A stretch of 36,697 bases of DNA from CAZBWS01 sp964495705 (GTDB taxonomy: Bacteria; Pseudomonadota; Gammaproteobacteria; HTCC5015): the NCBI GenBank assembly GCA_964495705.1, contig CAZBWS010000015.1, positions 1 to 36,697 on the forward strand, given 5' to 3'. Of this stretch, positions 1 through 7,218 are shown piece by piece. How positions within the stretch are numbered: position 1 is the stretch's first letter; every line of letters begins with the position of its first letter. A model generated the notes under the pieces. That model saw only the letters and a program-made list of their open reading frames with translations. It was not told where the DNA came from and did not search any database. A program made the position numbers and the translations under genes.

Positions 1-778
1 ACTCTGGGATGTCCGCATAGGCATCAATAATGTTATCGGTAAACTCAACAGGGTGAGAGGTGGTGTAGCGAATGCGATCTATGCCTTCAATGGCAGAGAC
101 ATAACGCAGTAGAAGGGCGAAATCACAAATCTCGCCATCGTGCATAGCGCCACGAAAAGCGTTTACATTTTGACCCAACAAATTAACTTCTCGGACGCCT
201 TTGAGTGCCAATTCAGACACCTCCGCAATTACATCATCCATCGGGCGGCTCACTTCTTCTCCGCGCGTATAGGGCACCACGCAAAAAGTACAGTACTTGC
301 TGCAGCCTTCCATAATAGATACAAATGCGGATGGCCCCTCAACAGTAGGCTCGGGCATATTGTCGAATTTTTCTATTTCTGGAAAAGATATGTCTACGAC
401 GGGGATCTTTTCTAGCTTCACCGAGCTCACCATTTCTGGCAAGCGATGCAGGGTCTGAGGGCCAAAAACCATGTCTACATAGGGTGCTCGCTCGCGTATG
501 GCCTCGCCTTCTTGGCTAGCCACGCAGCCGCCAACGCCAATCACAAGATCGGGGTTTTTAAGCTTCAACTTGCGGTAGCGCCCCAACTGAGAAAACACCT
601 TGTCCTCTGCTTTTTCGCGAATGGAACAGGTATTCATCAAGATGACGTCAGCTTCCTGGGGGTCTTTCGTTTCTATATAACCATGAGAATCGCCCAAGAC
701 ATCGGCCATTTTGTCAGAATCATACTCATTCATCTGGCAACCGTGGGTTTCTATAAAGACTTTCTTTGATTCGGGCAT
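1..778 (-). CDS. miaB: MiaB, tRNA-2-methylthio-N6-dimethylallyladenosine synthase (5' part; 3' end outside window)
   Basis: MiaB is a radical-SAM methylthiotransferase that adds the 2-methylthio group to i6A37 of tRNAs reading UNN codons. The 259 codons present hold the N-terminal auxiliary-cluster cysteines C14 (HGCQMNEYDS), C51 (NTCSIRE) and C85 (GGCVASQEG). They also hold the radical-SAM CxxxCxxC motif at C159, C163 and C166 (EGCSKYCTFC). The order and spacing match MiaB rather than RimO or MtaB. The ATG at 778-776 is preceded by a weak TTGGA. The E. coli protein is 474 aa, so a little over half is visible. The gene is divergent from the dehydratase gene at 924 and is a housekeeping gene bordering the polysaccharide region. 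Small plus-strand frames opposite it are shadows. Confidence 0.97.
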   Translation of the reverse strand, partial: MPESKKVFIETHGCQMNEYDSDKMADVLGDSHGYIETKDPQEADVILMNTCSIREKAEDKVFSQLGRYRKLKLKNPDLVIGVGGCVASQEGEAIRERAPYVDMVFGPQTLHRLPEMVSSVKLEKIPVVDISFPEIEKFDNMPEPTVEGPSAFVSIMEGCSKYCTFCVVPYTRGEEVSRPMDDVIAEVSELALKGVREVNLLGQNVNAFRGAMHDGEICDFALLLRYVSAIEGIDRIRYTTSHPVEFTDNIIDAYADIPE

Positions 779-852
779 TCCAAGCACTACTTTCGATAAA
801 TTATACGGATTATAGCATGAGGTGAGGCGTGAAATTAAAGCTGGTGCGACGA

Positions 853-882
853 TTAATAAAGGTTCTGTAAATATGCTAAAAT
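853..882 (+). promoter_or_regulatory. Possible promoter for the WbpM-like gene
   Basis: In the 145-bp divergent region between miaB and the gene at 924, an extended -10 element TGCTAAAAT lies at 874-882. A poor -35 candidate (TTAATA, 853-858) sits 18 bases before TAAAAT. The distance to the ATG (about 42 bases) suits a short leader. No ops/JUMPstart element was seen. Assigned by eye only. Confidence 0.35.
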
Positions 883-923
883 ATTGCGAATTCTAATGAT
901 ACTAACGCGACTCGGTTAAATAC

Positions 924-2822
924 ATGTTAAAAGCCCTCTTAAATAGTCAGAGAAGTACCAAGCGCATACTCTCCGTCGTCTACGACTCTACCGTTATTCC
1001 TTTAGCTATATTCTTAGCCTTATCCCTGCGTCACGGGGAGCCCACCATCGACAACTCTTGGCCGATGCTAGGCGCCATACTAATTACCACTATCTCGACA
1101 ATCGTCATATTCATAAAGCTAGGGCTATATAGAGCCGTGATTCGCTACATGACCGAGCAAGCTTTTATGTCCCTAGTAATGGGCATGATATTGTCGTCCC
1201 TTTTTCTAGCCACTAGCTCTTTTTTATTACAGGCGCCATTGCCCCGCTCAGCTACGATTATTTATATATTTACAGGCTTTGTATTAATTGGGCTGCCTAG
1301 ACTATTTGTTCGAGGAATAATTAACCAGCTGGAGTCGGCTAACGAAGAGCTTGTGCTTATATATGGAGCGGGGAAACAAGGTATTGCATTAGTTAACGCC
1401 CTCTCCAAGGAAGATAACTACAAACCCTGCACTATCATAGATGATAACCCGCAAAAACAAGGGTCTATTATTAGTGGCCTAAAAGTGCAACCCTTTGAAT
1501 CCCTGCCTACATTAATGGCGAATAAGAAATACAAGAAAATTTTGCTGGCCTTAGGTGATACAAGCCGAGCTGATAGGCAAGCCTTAGTGTCAAGATTGGA
1601 GCAATTTCCACTGGAGGTGCTCACCACCCCATCTGTGCAAGATATTGTGAGCGGTAAATCACAAATTGATGAAATTAAGGAGGTTGAAATAGAGGACATA
1701 CTGGGCAGGGACAGCATAGCTCCCGACAAAACACTTTTAGAAAATGACATTTCAGGCAAGAACGTACTTATCACCGGTGCAGGCGGATCAATCGGCTCAG
1801 AGCTTTGCCGGCAAGTGCTACTACAAAAGCCGGCAAAACTGGTTTTACTAGAGCTTAATGAATACAGCCTTTATGCCATTGAGCAGGAGCTCAACCTCAC
1901 CGGTGAAACTAACGGTCTTCAAACAGAAATCATTTCTATTCTGGGGTCTGTACAGAGGCAGTCTAGATTAGAAAACATATTTAAAACTTTTCAAATACAA
2001 ACCATTTATCATGCTGCTGCTTATAAGCATGTACCGATGGTTGAACATAACGTTGTAGAAGGTGTACGCAACAATGTCTTTGGCACTTGGTTCTGTGCTG
2101 AAGCGGCAATTATTGCTGGGGTAGAAAAATTTGTTCTCATCTCAACTGACAAAGCTGTACGCCCCACTAATGTCATGGGGGCATCAAAAAGATTGGCAGA
2201 GTTAGTGCTGCAAGCACTTTCGAAACGTCAAACAGAAACCCTTTTCACCATGGTTCGATTTGGCAATGTATTAGGCTCGTCGGGATCCGTAGTTCCATTG
2301 TTCAGAAAGCAGATTAAAAAAGGCAAATCGATCACCGTAACCCACCCCGACATCACCCGTTACTTTATGACTATTCCAGAAGCCTCTCAGCTGGTTATTC
2401 AAGCTGGGGCGATGGGCAAGGGTGGCGATGTTTTTGTACTAGATATGGGGGAGCCCATTAAAATAGTCGACCTCGCTAAGAAAATGATTCACCTTTCTGG
2501 ACTGACTGAGAGAACAGACATAAATCCAAGTGGCGACATATCTATAGAATATACAGGGCTCCGACCTGGTGAAAAGCTATACGAAGAGCTACTAATTGGC
2601 GACGATGTTGCGGGTAGCGGGCACCCGCGCATAATGACCGCGAATGAAATTCACTTGACCTGGCCAGAGACACACAACCTGCTAAACCGCTTGGACAAGG
2701 CCTGCCACGACTTTAAAGTTCAAGACGTTATCGACCTTCTGTTAGAGGCTCCGGCGGCCTTTGACAATCAGGGCGAGTGTCCTGATTGGGTATATAAACA
2801 GAATATAAGAAATGACGCCTAG
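924..2822 (+). CDS. WbpM/FlaA1-type nucleotide-sugar 4,6-dehydratase, membrane-anchored long form
   Basis: Proteins of this family (WbpM, PglF, CapD-like) convert UDP-GlcNAc to the 4-keto-6-deoxy sugar, the first step to UDP-QuiNAc, UDP-FucNAc or bacillosamine-type sugars. The 632 residues show four hydrophobic segments (about 18-35, 48-68, 80-103, 110-127). A first Rossmann domain follows with YGAGKQG (147-153), then the catalytic SDR domain with TGAGGSIG (284-291), STDK (407-410) and NVMGASKR (416-423). In the last motif Met418 stands where classical SDRs have the Tyr of YxxxK, as in WbpM (SMK triad). P. aeruginosa WbpM is 665 aa. The gene converges on the operon that would use its product, from its own promoter on the opposite strand. 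The exact sugar is not provable from sequence, though the WbpV-like SDR and the phosphoglycosyl transferase across the terminator argue for QuiNAc/FucNAc. Confidence 0.9.
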   Translation: MLKALLNSQRSTKRILSVVYDSTVIPLAIFLALSLRHGEPTIDNSWPMLGAILITTISTIVIFIKLGLYRAVIRYMTEQAFMSLVMGMILSSLFLATSSFLLQAPLPRSATIIYIFTGFVLIGLPRLFVRGIINQLESANEELVLIYGAGKQGIALVNALSKEDNYKPCTIIDDNPQKQGSIISGLKVQPFESLPTLMANKKYKKILLALGDTSRADRQALVSRLEQFPLEVLTTPSVQDIVSGKSQIDEIKEVEIEDILGRDSIAPDKTLLENDISGKNVLITGAGGSIGSELCRQVLLQKPAKLVLLELNEYSLYAIEQELNLTGETNGLQTEIISILGSVQRQSRLENIFKTFQIQTIYHAAAYKHVPMVEHNVVEGVRNNVFGTWFCAEAAIIAGVEKFVLISTDKAVRPTNVMGASKRLAELVLQALSKRQTETLFTMVRFGNVLGSSGSVVPLFRKQIKKGKSITVTHPDITRYFMTIPEASQLVIQAGAMGKGGDVFVLDMGEPIKIVDLAKKMIHLSGLTERTDINPSGDISIEYTGLRPGEKLYEELLIGDDVAGSGHPRIMTANEIHLTWPETHNLLNRLDKACHDFKVQDVIDLLLEAPAAFDNQGECPDWVYKQNIRNDA

Positions 2823-2834
2823 ACGTCATTTTTG
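2807..2834. terminator. Stem-loop between convergent genes, overlapping the dehydratase stop codon
   Basis: AAATGACG (2810-2817) pairs perfectly with CGTCATTT (2824-2831) around the loop CCTAGA, which contains the TAG stop of the dehydratase gene. Four to six T follow on the plus strand and A-rich sequence precedes, so it could work in both directions between the two converging operons. The stem is only half GC, so strength is uncertain. Confidence 0.55.
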
Positions 2835-2872
2835 TATTCGTTATAAATGTCGTCCTATTCGGTGTTACAGCC

Positions 2873-3421
2873 TTACTTAACTCTATCTCCAGAGCCTTTA
2901 CCTAAGACCGTTTGAAAAATATAAGTAAAGTATTTCCCCAGAGTCATCGTTTCCAGCATATCCGCATCAGTCTCTGCTAATAGCTTGGGTATAGACATAT
3001 CAATATCATTAATTTGTGCCAAGCCGGTAATGCCGGGTCTGACATTGTAAACGCCGACTCTCTCGCGCTCTTCAATCAACTCATGCTGATTAAATAAGTT
3101 GGGGCGAGGGCCAACCAAACTCATATCACCCTTTAATACATTCCACAGCTGGGGCAGTTCATCTAATTTAGTTTTGCGTAGAAAACCACCTATTTTAGTA
3201 ATCGACGCGCTGCTCGCCAAGTGACTGGCTACCGACTCCGTATCCACACTCATTGTGCGAAACTTAACTAATATGAAGGATTTTTTATTACGGCCTACAC
3301 GTTCTTGCCGGAAGACCGGCGCGCCAGTATCAAACCAACCCACAACATAAATCAATAGAAGCACAGGAAAACCTAGCAACAAACCCAGCAGGGAAAAAAT
3401 AAAATCGAAAGTGCGTTGCAT
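2873..3421 (-). CDS. Initiating phosphoglycosyl transferase, PglC/WcaJ type (bacterial sugar transferase)
   Basis: The enzyme transfers a sugar-1-phosphate from a UDP-sugar to undecaprenyl phosphate at the inner membrane, starting repeat-unit assembly. The 182-aa protein is the small monotopic form. It has one hydrophobic re-entrant helix (about 8-28 with a Pro kink at 20), then FRQERVGR (37-44) and KFRTMSVD (53-60). The Asp-Glu catalytic dyad is D87-E88 in KLDELPQLWNVLKGDMSLVG, followed by GPRPN. I chose the ATG at 3421-3419, two bases past the upstream stop, with AAAGAG upstream. A GTG at 3433 would add four residues but has no usable ribosome binding site. It is last in the operon, directly after the WbpV-like SDR, as expected if it uses UDP-QuiNAc/FucNAc. 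The P. aeruginosa counterpart WbpL is a different, polytopic family, so this is an analogue. Confidence 0.93.
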   Translation of the reverse strand: MQRTFDFIFSLLGLLLGFPVLLLIYVVGWFDTGAPVFRQERVGRNKKSFILVKFRTMSVDTESVASHLASSASITKIGGFLRKTKLDELPQLWNVLKGDMSLVGPRPNLFNQHELIEERERVGVYNVRPGITGLAQINDIDMSIPKLLAETDADMLETMTLGKYFTYIFQTVLGKGSGDRVK

Positions 3422-3422
3422 A

Positions 3423-4379
3423 TTATTTATCACTCTTTAGAAATTCATCAACTGTGGCCTGAATACCCACCTCAACTGTATATGGAGGAGTCCAAGCTAA
3501 TAACTTATTAGCCTTACTTGGATCAACCTGTAAGTCGCCCACCAGACGATCGGCCAAAGCCTGCTTCCCTAAAATTTTTCCTGCCAAAGAGAAAAAAAAC
3601 ATAGGGACTGGAATCAGCCGCGCCGCCGTACCCATGGCAAGACGCAGCTGTGTCAATAAATCACGTAGCGATAAATCACGTCCATCGGATATTAAAAATG
3701 TTTGATTTGCCGCTGCGGGATGTTCTGTACAATGAACAATAAAATCAACAAAGTTGGCAACATAAATCATACTTCGTTTATTGTTAATCGCCCCAAATGG
3801 CAATGGAGCAGCTGTGCTAGCCAGCCTCATTAAGTTTAGAAAATTAGCCTTAACCCTAGGGCCGTAAACAAGTGGTGGGCGAATAATCACGATTTCCATA
3901 CTCGTTTTTTTTGCTATTAGCTGCAACCCCTCTTCTGCTTCAATTTTAGATATTGCATAAGGGTCTACCGATGAAGCCTGGTCAGCCTCTGTAAAAGCAG
4001 GAATAGCTGTTGTGGACTCACCATTAACTTTGATCGAGCTGACAAAAACAAAACGCTTCACCCCCGCTGCCGCCGCTTGACGCGCCAAGCTTAGCGTGCC
4101 TGCAGTATTGACCTCGCGATAACGAGACAAGGGATCGCCTGCATTGTCATTCATTACATGTGCGCGCGCAGCAGCATGAATAACAACGGCCTCAGGTGCA
4201 AGCACCTCGCTCCAGTCCTGCGCGTGAGAAACCCCGTCAATCATTACTGCTTCAGCACGGGAGTCTATTTTAGCAGCATCATTTCTTACAGCTGCAGTAA
4301 CGGTGAAACCATCATCCAGCAGTCGTCTTAGTAGGTGCCCGCCGACAAACCCCCCGGCGCCAGTCAAAATTATTTTCAT
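3423..4379 (-). CDS. WbpV-like NAD-dependent epimerase/reductase (extended SDR)
   Basis: This 318-aa extended short-chain dehydrogenase has the NAD-binding motif TGAGGFVG (6-13), catalytic serines in FVSSIKVNG (S113/S114) and YAISK (Y140, K144). Length and the FVSSIKVNGE stretch resemble P. aeruginosa WbpV, which reduces the 4-keto sugar made by WbpM. The likely role here is therefore 4-reduction to UDP-QuiNAc or UDP-FucNAc; a 4-epimerase is the main alternative. The start ATG overlaps the stop of the upstream glycosyltransferase by 4 bases (ATGA), and the stop TAA lies two bases before the phosphoglycosyl transferase ATG, so all three should be co-translated. A G6 run codes the GAGG of the NAD-binding loop. 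Confidence 0.85.
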   Translation of the reverse strand: MKIILTGAGGFVGGHLLRRLLDDGFTVTAAVRNDAAKIDSRAEAVMIDGVSHAQDWSEVLAPEAVVIHAAARAHVMNDNAGDPLSRYREVNTAGTLSLARQAAAAGVKRFVFVSSIKVNGESTTAIPAFTEADQASSVDPYAISKIEAEEGLQLIAKKTSMEIVIIRPPLVYGPRVKANFLNLMRLASTAAPLPFGAINNKRSMIYVANFVDFIVHCTEHPAAANQTFLISDGRDLSLRDLLTQLRLAMGTAARLIPVPMFFFSLAGKILGKQALADRLVGDLQVDPSKANKLLAWTPPYTVEVGIQATVDEFLKSDK

Positions 4380-5569
4380 TGCTGACTATCTATCGTTGAA
4401 AATATATTTTCGGCCATTTCATTCATTATTTCTTTCCTAGAGAATTTTTCCACAAATTCACCTCTAACCTTAGTTTCAATCTCTAGCTCACTAAAAGCTC
4501 TTACTGCAGCACCTGCATCGCATGGGGGAAAAACAGCAGCATTGTTGATATGTTCGCGGATAAAGTCAGCAGAATAACCTTTAACCCCGGCAAGAATAGG
4601 CTTGCCTAATGCGGCATACTCAAACAATTTAGAAGGCAACACTTTTCTAAATGCATCATAATCATTGAGGTGCAAGAAAAGAACATCAGCGGCTTGATAA
4701 ATTTCAATTAGCTCTTCCCGCTTAACAGGGTTCCGTATTACAACATTCTCTACTCCGTTTTTATCGAGCTCTGCTACCAACCCCCCCCGCCTGCCGCCAT
4801 CCCCTATCAAAGTAAACTTAATATTATTGCCTAAAGTAAGCGCTAAACTCGGGATGATAGTATGCAGACCTTGACCTTCCCCCATATTTCCCGCATACAC
4901 TACTTGTACAACACCTCCCTCAGCAACTAACGGGCTAGGCTCGACAGTAGTATTAACACAAGGCATAAACTCCTCGTCAATCCCGTTTGTAAAGACAGTA
5001 TATTTTTTATCTGGATAGCGCTCATAGAAATAAGGTAAAAATCCAGCCGATACAACATTAACATTCACTGCCCGTCTGATTGTTAATCGTTCTATAAATG
5101 AGAAAAGAGGCTTCAGTAACCAAATTAACTTTTTAGGTAAAACATCTTTCATGGTGTCCACAAAAATATCCCTAATATCTAGATATAGCACCCCCCCCCT
5201 CAGAACAGAAATCAATGCACCTAATGCCGCTGTCATAAGTCTTGATGATGTAGCATAAACAAGATCATACTCTCCTTTCTTTGTCAGCTTCATTGCAGAT
5301 TGTGCGTATGCTAAAAAAGCCTTAGACTGATCTAGCATCCCGCTATTATGTCCAGGCAGCTCAACTCGATGGATTTTAACGCTTCCGAACTCCTCTATTC
5401 TAAGCGCTTCCTCATTAAATGAACTGTAGCGATTTGGAAGTGTGGTGATGATTTCCACATTCAAGTCCTCTGGAGCTTGACCCAACAAAGCTTCAAGTAA
5501 AGCAGTTGTCCTGAAGGAGCCGGCAGATAGATCAGGCCGAAAGTAGAAACTCAAAATTAAAATTTTCAA
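4376..5569 (-). CDS. WbuB-like glycosyltransferase, GT4 family
   Basis: This 397-aa cytoplasmic GT-B enzyme retains the anomeric configuration and would add a sugar to the lipid-linked unit. The N-terminal acceptor domain starts MKILILSFYFRPDLSAGS. The donor domain contains VVYAGNMGEGQGL (about 223-235), LIGDGGRRGGL and the GT4 signature SKLFEYAALGKPIL with its E near residue 315. The resemblance is to WbuB-type FucNAc transferases, but the sugar specificity is not readable. It abuts the heparinase-fold gene (zero gap) and overlaps the SDR by 4 bases. Oddities are two long poly-G tracts inside the frame, G9 coding R124-G126 and G8 coding R261-G263. A shift of one base at either gives a stop within about 30 bases. 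As sequenced the frame is open. Confidence 0.9.
   Translation of the reverse strand: MKILILSFYFRPDLSAGSFRTTALLEALLGQAPEDLNVEIITTLPNRYSSFNEEALRIEEFGSVKIHRVELPGHNSGMLDQSKAFLAYAQSAMKLTKKGEYDLVYATSSRLMTAALGALISVLRGGVLYLDIRDIFVDTMKDVLPKKLIWLLKPLFSFIERLTIRRAVNVNVVSAGFLPYFYERYPDKKYTVFTNGIDEEFMPCVNTTVEPSPLVAEGGVVQVVYAGNMGEGQGLHTIIPSLALTLGNNIKFTLIGDGGRRGGLVAELDKNGVENVVIRNPVKREELIEIYQAADVLFLHLNDYDAFRKVLPSKLFEYAALGKPILAGVKGYSADFIREHINNAAVFPPCDAGAAVRAFSELEIETKVRGEFVEKFSRKEIMNEMAENIFSTIDSQQ
4781..4788 (-). repeat. G8 homopolymer (coding strand) inside the WbuB-like gene
   Basis: Eight C on the plus strand code R261-G262-G263 in the glycosyltransferase. Loss of one G gives TGG TAG straight after the tract. 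Gain of one G leads to TAA about eight codons later. Confidence 0.9.
5191..5199 (-). repeat. G9 homopolymer (coding strand) inside the WbuB-like gene
   Basis: Nine C on the plus strand code R124-G125-G126 and the first base of V127. One base lost leads to TGC TAT ATC TAG. One base gained leads to TAG six codons after the tract. Either change would leave a fragment of about 130 residues without the donor domain. Confidence 0.9.
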
Positions 5570-7204
5570 TCAATTAATACCAGTTATTGTCATCTTTAAG
5601 TGATGAGACTTGAAATGAACCGCTAAGCATTTGTTTTTTATAGAAACACCAAATTTTGGATGCCAAGTAGAGTTCAATAATTTGCATGTGCCATCAGAAA
5701 ATTTCATATTTAGAAATGACTCATCCGGTAAAATTAGCTGACAGTACTGCTCGTTTATTTGTTTCACTACTATGTCTGGGTGCAAGTGGTAATAAGCTAC
5801 AGCTTTTTCCGTATTCCCATTCACAGAGTCAACAACAGAAACTTCATATGGAAGAAATTCCCAAGCTCTAGAATGAGTTGCCCCGCCACCTAACCGATTG
5901 TATCCGTCATGAGAACAACTTACTTTATGACCTCCATTAATATCAGTAATGGCAGGGGTAGAAGGGTATGCTCTCTTTGCCACACGGAACCCACTCCAAA
6001 CTTCACTAGAATCTGCGTCATTCACCTCAACAGTACTATGCGCTTTAGTTTTCCGTTGACGAAGCCTTTCTTCACTCACCCCGTATACTGATGTCCCTGA
6101 ATTCACGATCACACGCTGCTTGCCCAATGATAACTCAAAACTAAGTACATCTGCATGACCATGGCCAGGGAGATAATCCGGACCTATTTTTGCTACGTCA
6201 ATCAAACAATTATAGGCACCCAAGCTAACACGAATATACCCAGAATCAGCCAAATGAGTCACTGGCCCTGCAATGGCCGTATACTTCACCCCTAACCTCT
6301 CGGCATACCCTGACAACAAACTCAAAGACGGAGCTATACCCATAGCTGAATCATTAAAAAATGACACCTCATCATCTTTATGAGTCATCACTTCTAACCA
6401 CTTCAGCATTTTATTTGCAATTAGAAGCCAGCTATCAACTTGTCCAGATAAAATAAAATTAGAGCTAGCCCTAGATGTATTAATAAGATCTAAAACATCA
6501 TGCAACATAATGGCATGATACATTGGGCTTAATTCAAAATTCCCTCCATCTCGTAGTACTTGCTCTCTTAATTCCTTAGAAAGTATTGCCCTGCCAGTCT
6601 CAAGCCATAATTCTGCTTGCTTGCCTTCAAAATACACTCCTGCAAAAATCAATGCTTTAGCATTTGCTACTATATGATTTCCTAAGAGGTGATATTCAAT
6701 TGTTTGTGACAAGACATGAGCCTGTAGAGCTAGGCTTTTTTCCACTTTTTCAGGTAACGCCCCCCCTGAGTTAAAACTCCACTTAACCCAGTTTACAATT
6801 CTCAAAGAGAGCGGGTAGGGTTCCCAGCCATCACCCATCATTGGTGGATTATTCTCGATCCAATCATTTACCCACTGGAAATGCTGAGTCCTCTTGGTTT
6901 GAAAATCCCCAGATGAAAGATCATCAAAATAATGTAAGTTATATAACCAGAGCTTTTCTTTATCTTTACAGTGCCAGTCGTACGCATTCCCTTGCTTATT
7001 TAAAAAACATACAGAGCCATCCTCAAAAAAAGACTCATGGGAAAGATTTGAGGCAATCCAATTTTCAAGAATTATTTTATTGTTTGCTTTAACTTTAGGA
7101 AAATCAATATTGATTTTCCTAAAGTTCCGTATCACTCGATTAAATAACTGGCTTAACTTTACATACTTGAGTGTGTCATAGTACTTAAAAAAAACAGTGC
7201 CCAC
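5570..7204 (-). CDS. Heparinase II/III-family protein (alginate-lyase-like fold), no signal peptide
   Basis: This 544-aa protein has an N-terminal alpha-toroid and a C-terminal heparinase II/III-like beta-sandwich. Visible motifs are WLYNLHYFDDL (86-96), WEPYPLSLRIVNWVKW (127-142), GNHIVANAKALIFAG (175-189), PMYHAIMLHD (227-236), GHGHADVLSFEL (347-358) and NSGTSVYG (368-375). In characterised relatives the Asn-His, Tyr and His of such motifs serve beta-elimination at uronic acids. There is no signal peptide or membrane segment, so it should be cytoplasmic, unlike secreted lyases. The GTG at 7204 is supported by GGAGGG five bases upstream and by the FFKYYDTLKYVK start expected for such cluster proteins. 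It lies 14 bases after the two-domain oxidoreductase and flush with the WbuB-like gene, a trio recurrent in surface-polysaccharide clusters as I recall. The substrate is unknown; an effect on the uronate-containing repeat unit is inference. Confidence 0.85.
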   Translation of the reverse strand: MGTVFFKYYDTLKYVKLSQLFNRVIRNFRKINIDFPKVKANNKIILENWIASNLSHESFFEDGSVCFLNKQGNAYDWHCKDKEKLWLYNLHYFDDLSSGDFQTKRTQHFQWVNDWIENNPPMMGDGWEPYPLSLRIVNWVKWSFNSGGALPEKVEKSLALQAHVLSQTIEYHLLGNHIVANAKALIFAGVYFEGKQAELWLETGRAILSKELREQVLRDGGNFELSPMYHAIMLHDVLDLINTSRASSNFILSGQVDSWLLIANKMLKWLEVMTHKDDEVSFFNDSAMGIAPSLSLLSGYAERLGVKYTAIAGPVTHLADSGYIRVSLGAYNCLIDVAKIGPDYLPGHGHADVLSFELSLGKQRVIVNSGTSVYGVSEERLRQRKTKAHSTVEVNDADSSEVWSGFRVAKRAYPSTPAITDINGGHKVSCSHDGYNRLGGGATHSRAWEFLPYEVSVVDSVNGNTEKAVAYYHLHPDIVVKQINEQYCQLILPDESFLNMKFSDGTCKLLNSTWHPKFGVSIKNKCLAVHFKSHHLKMTITGIN

Positions 7205-7218
7205 AAAAGCCCTCCAAA

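Noticed and set aside
140..769. Two plus-strand open frames (140-415 and 446-769)
   Set aside because: They lie opposite the clear miaB frame with its cysteine motifs, have no recognisable domain, and are antisense shadows.
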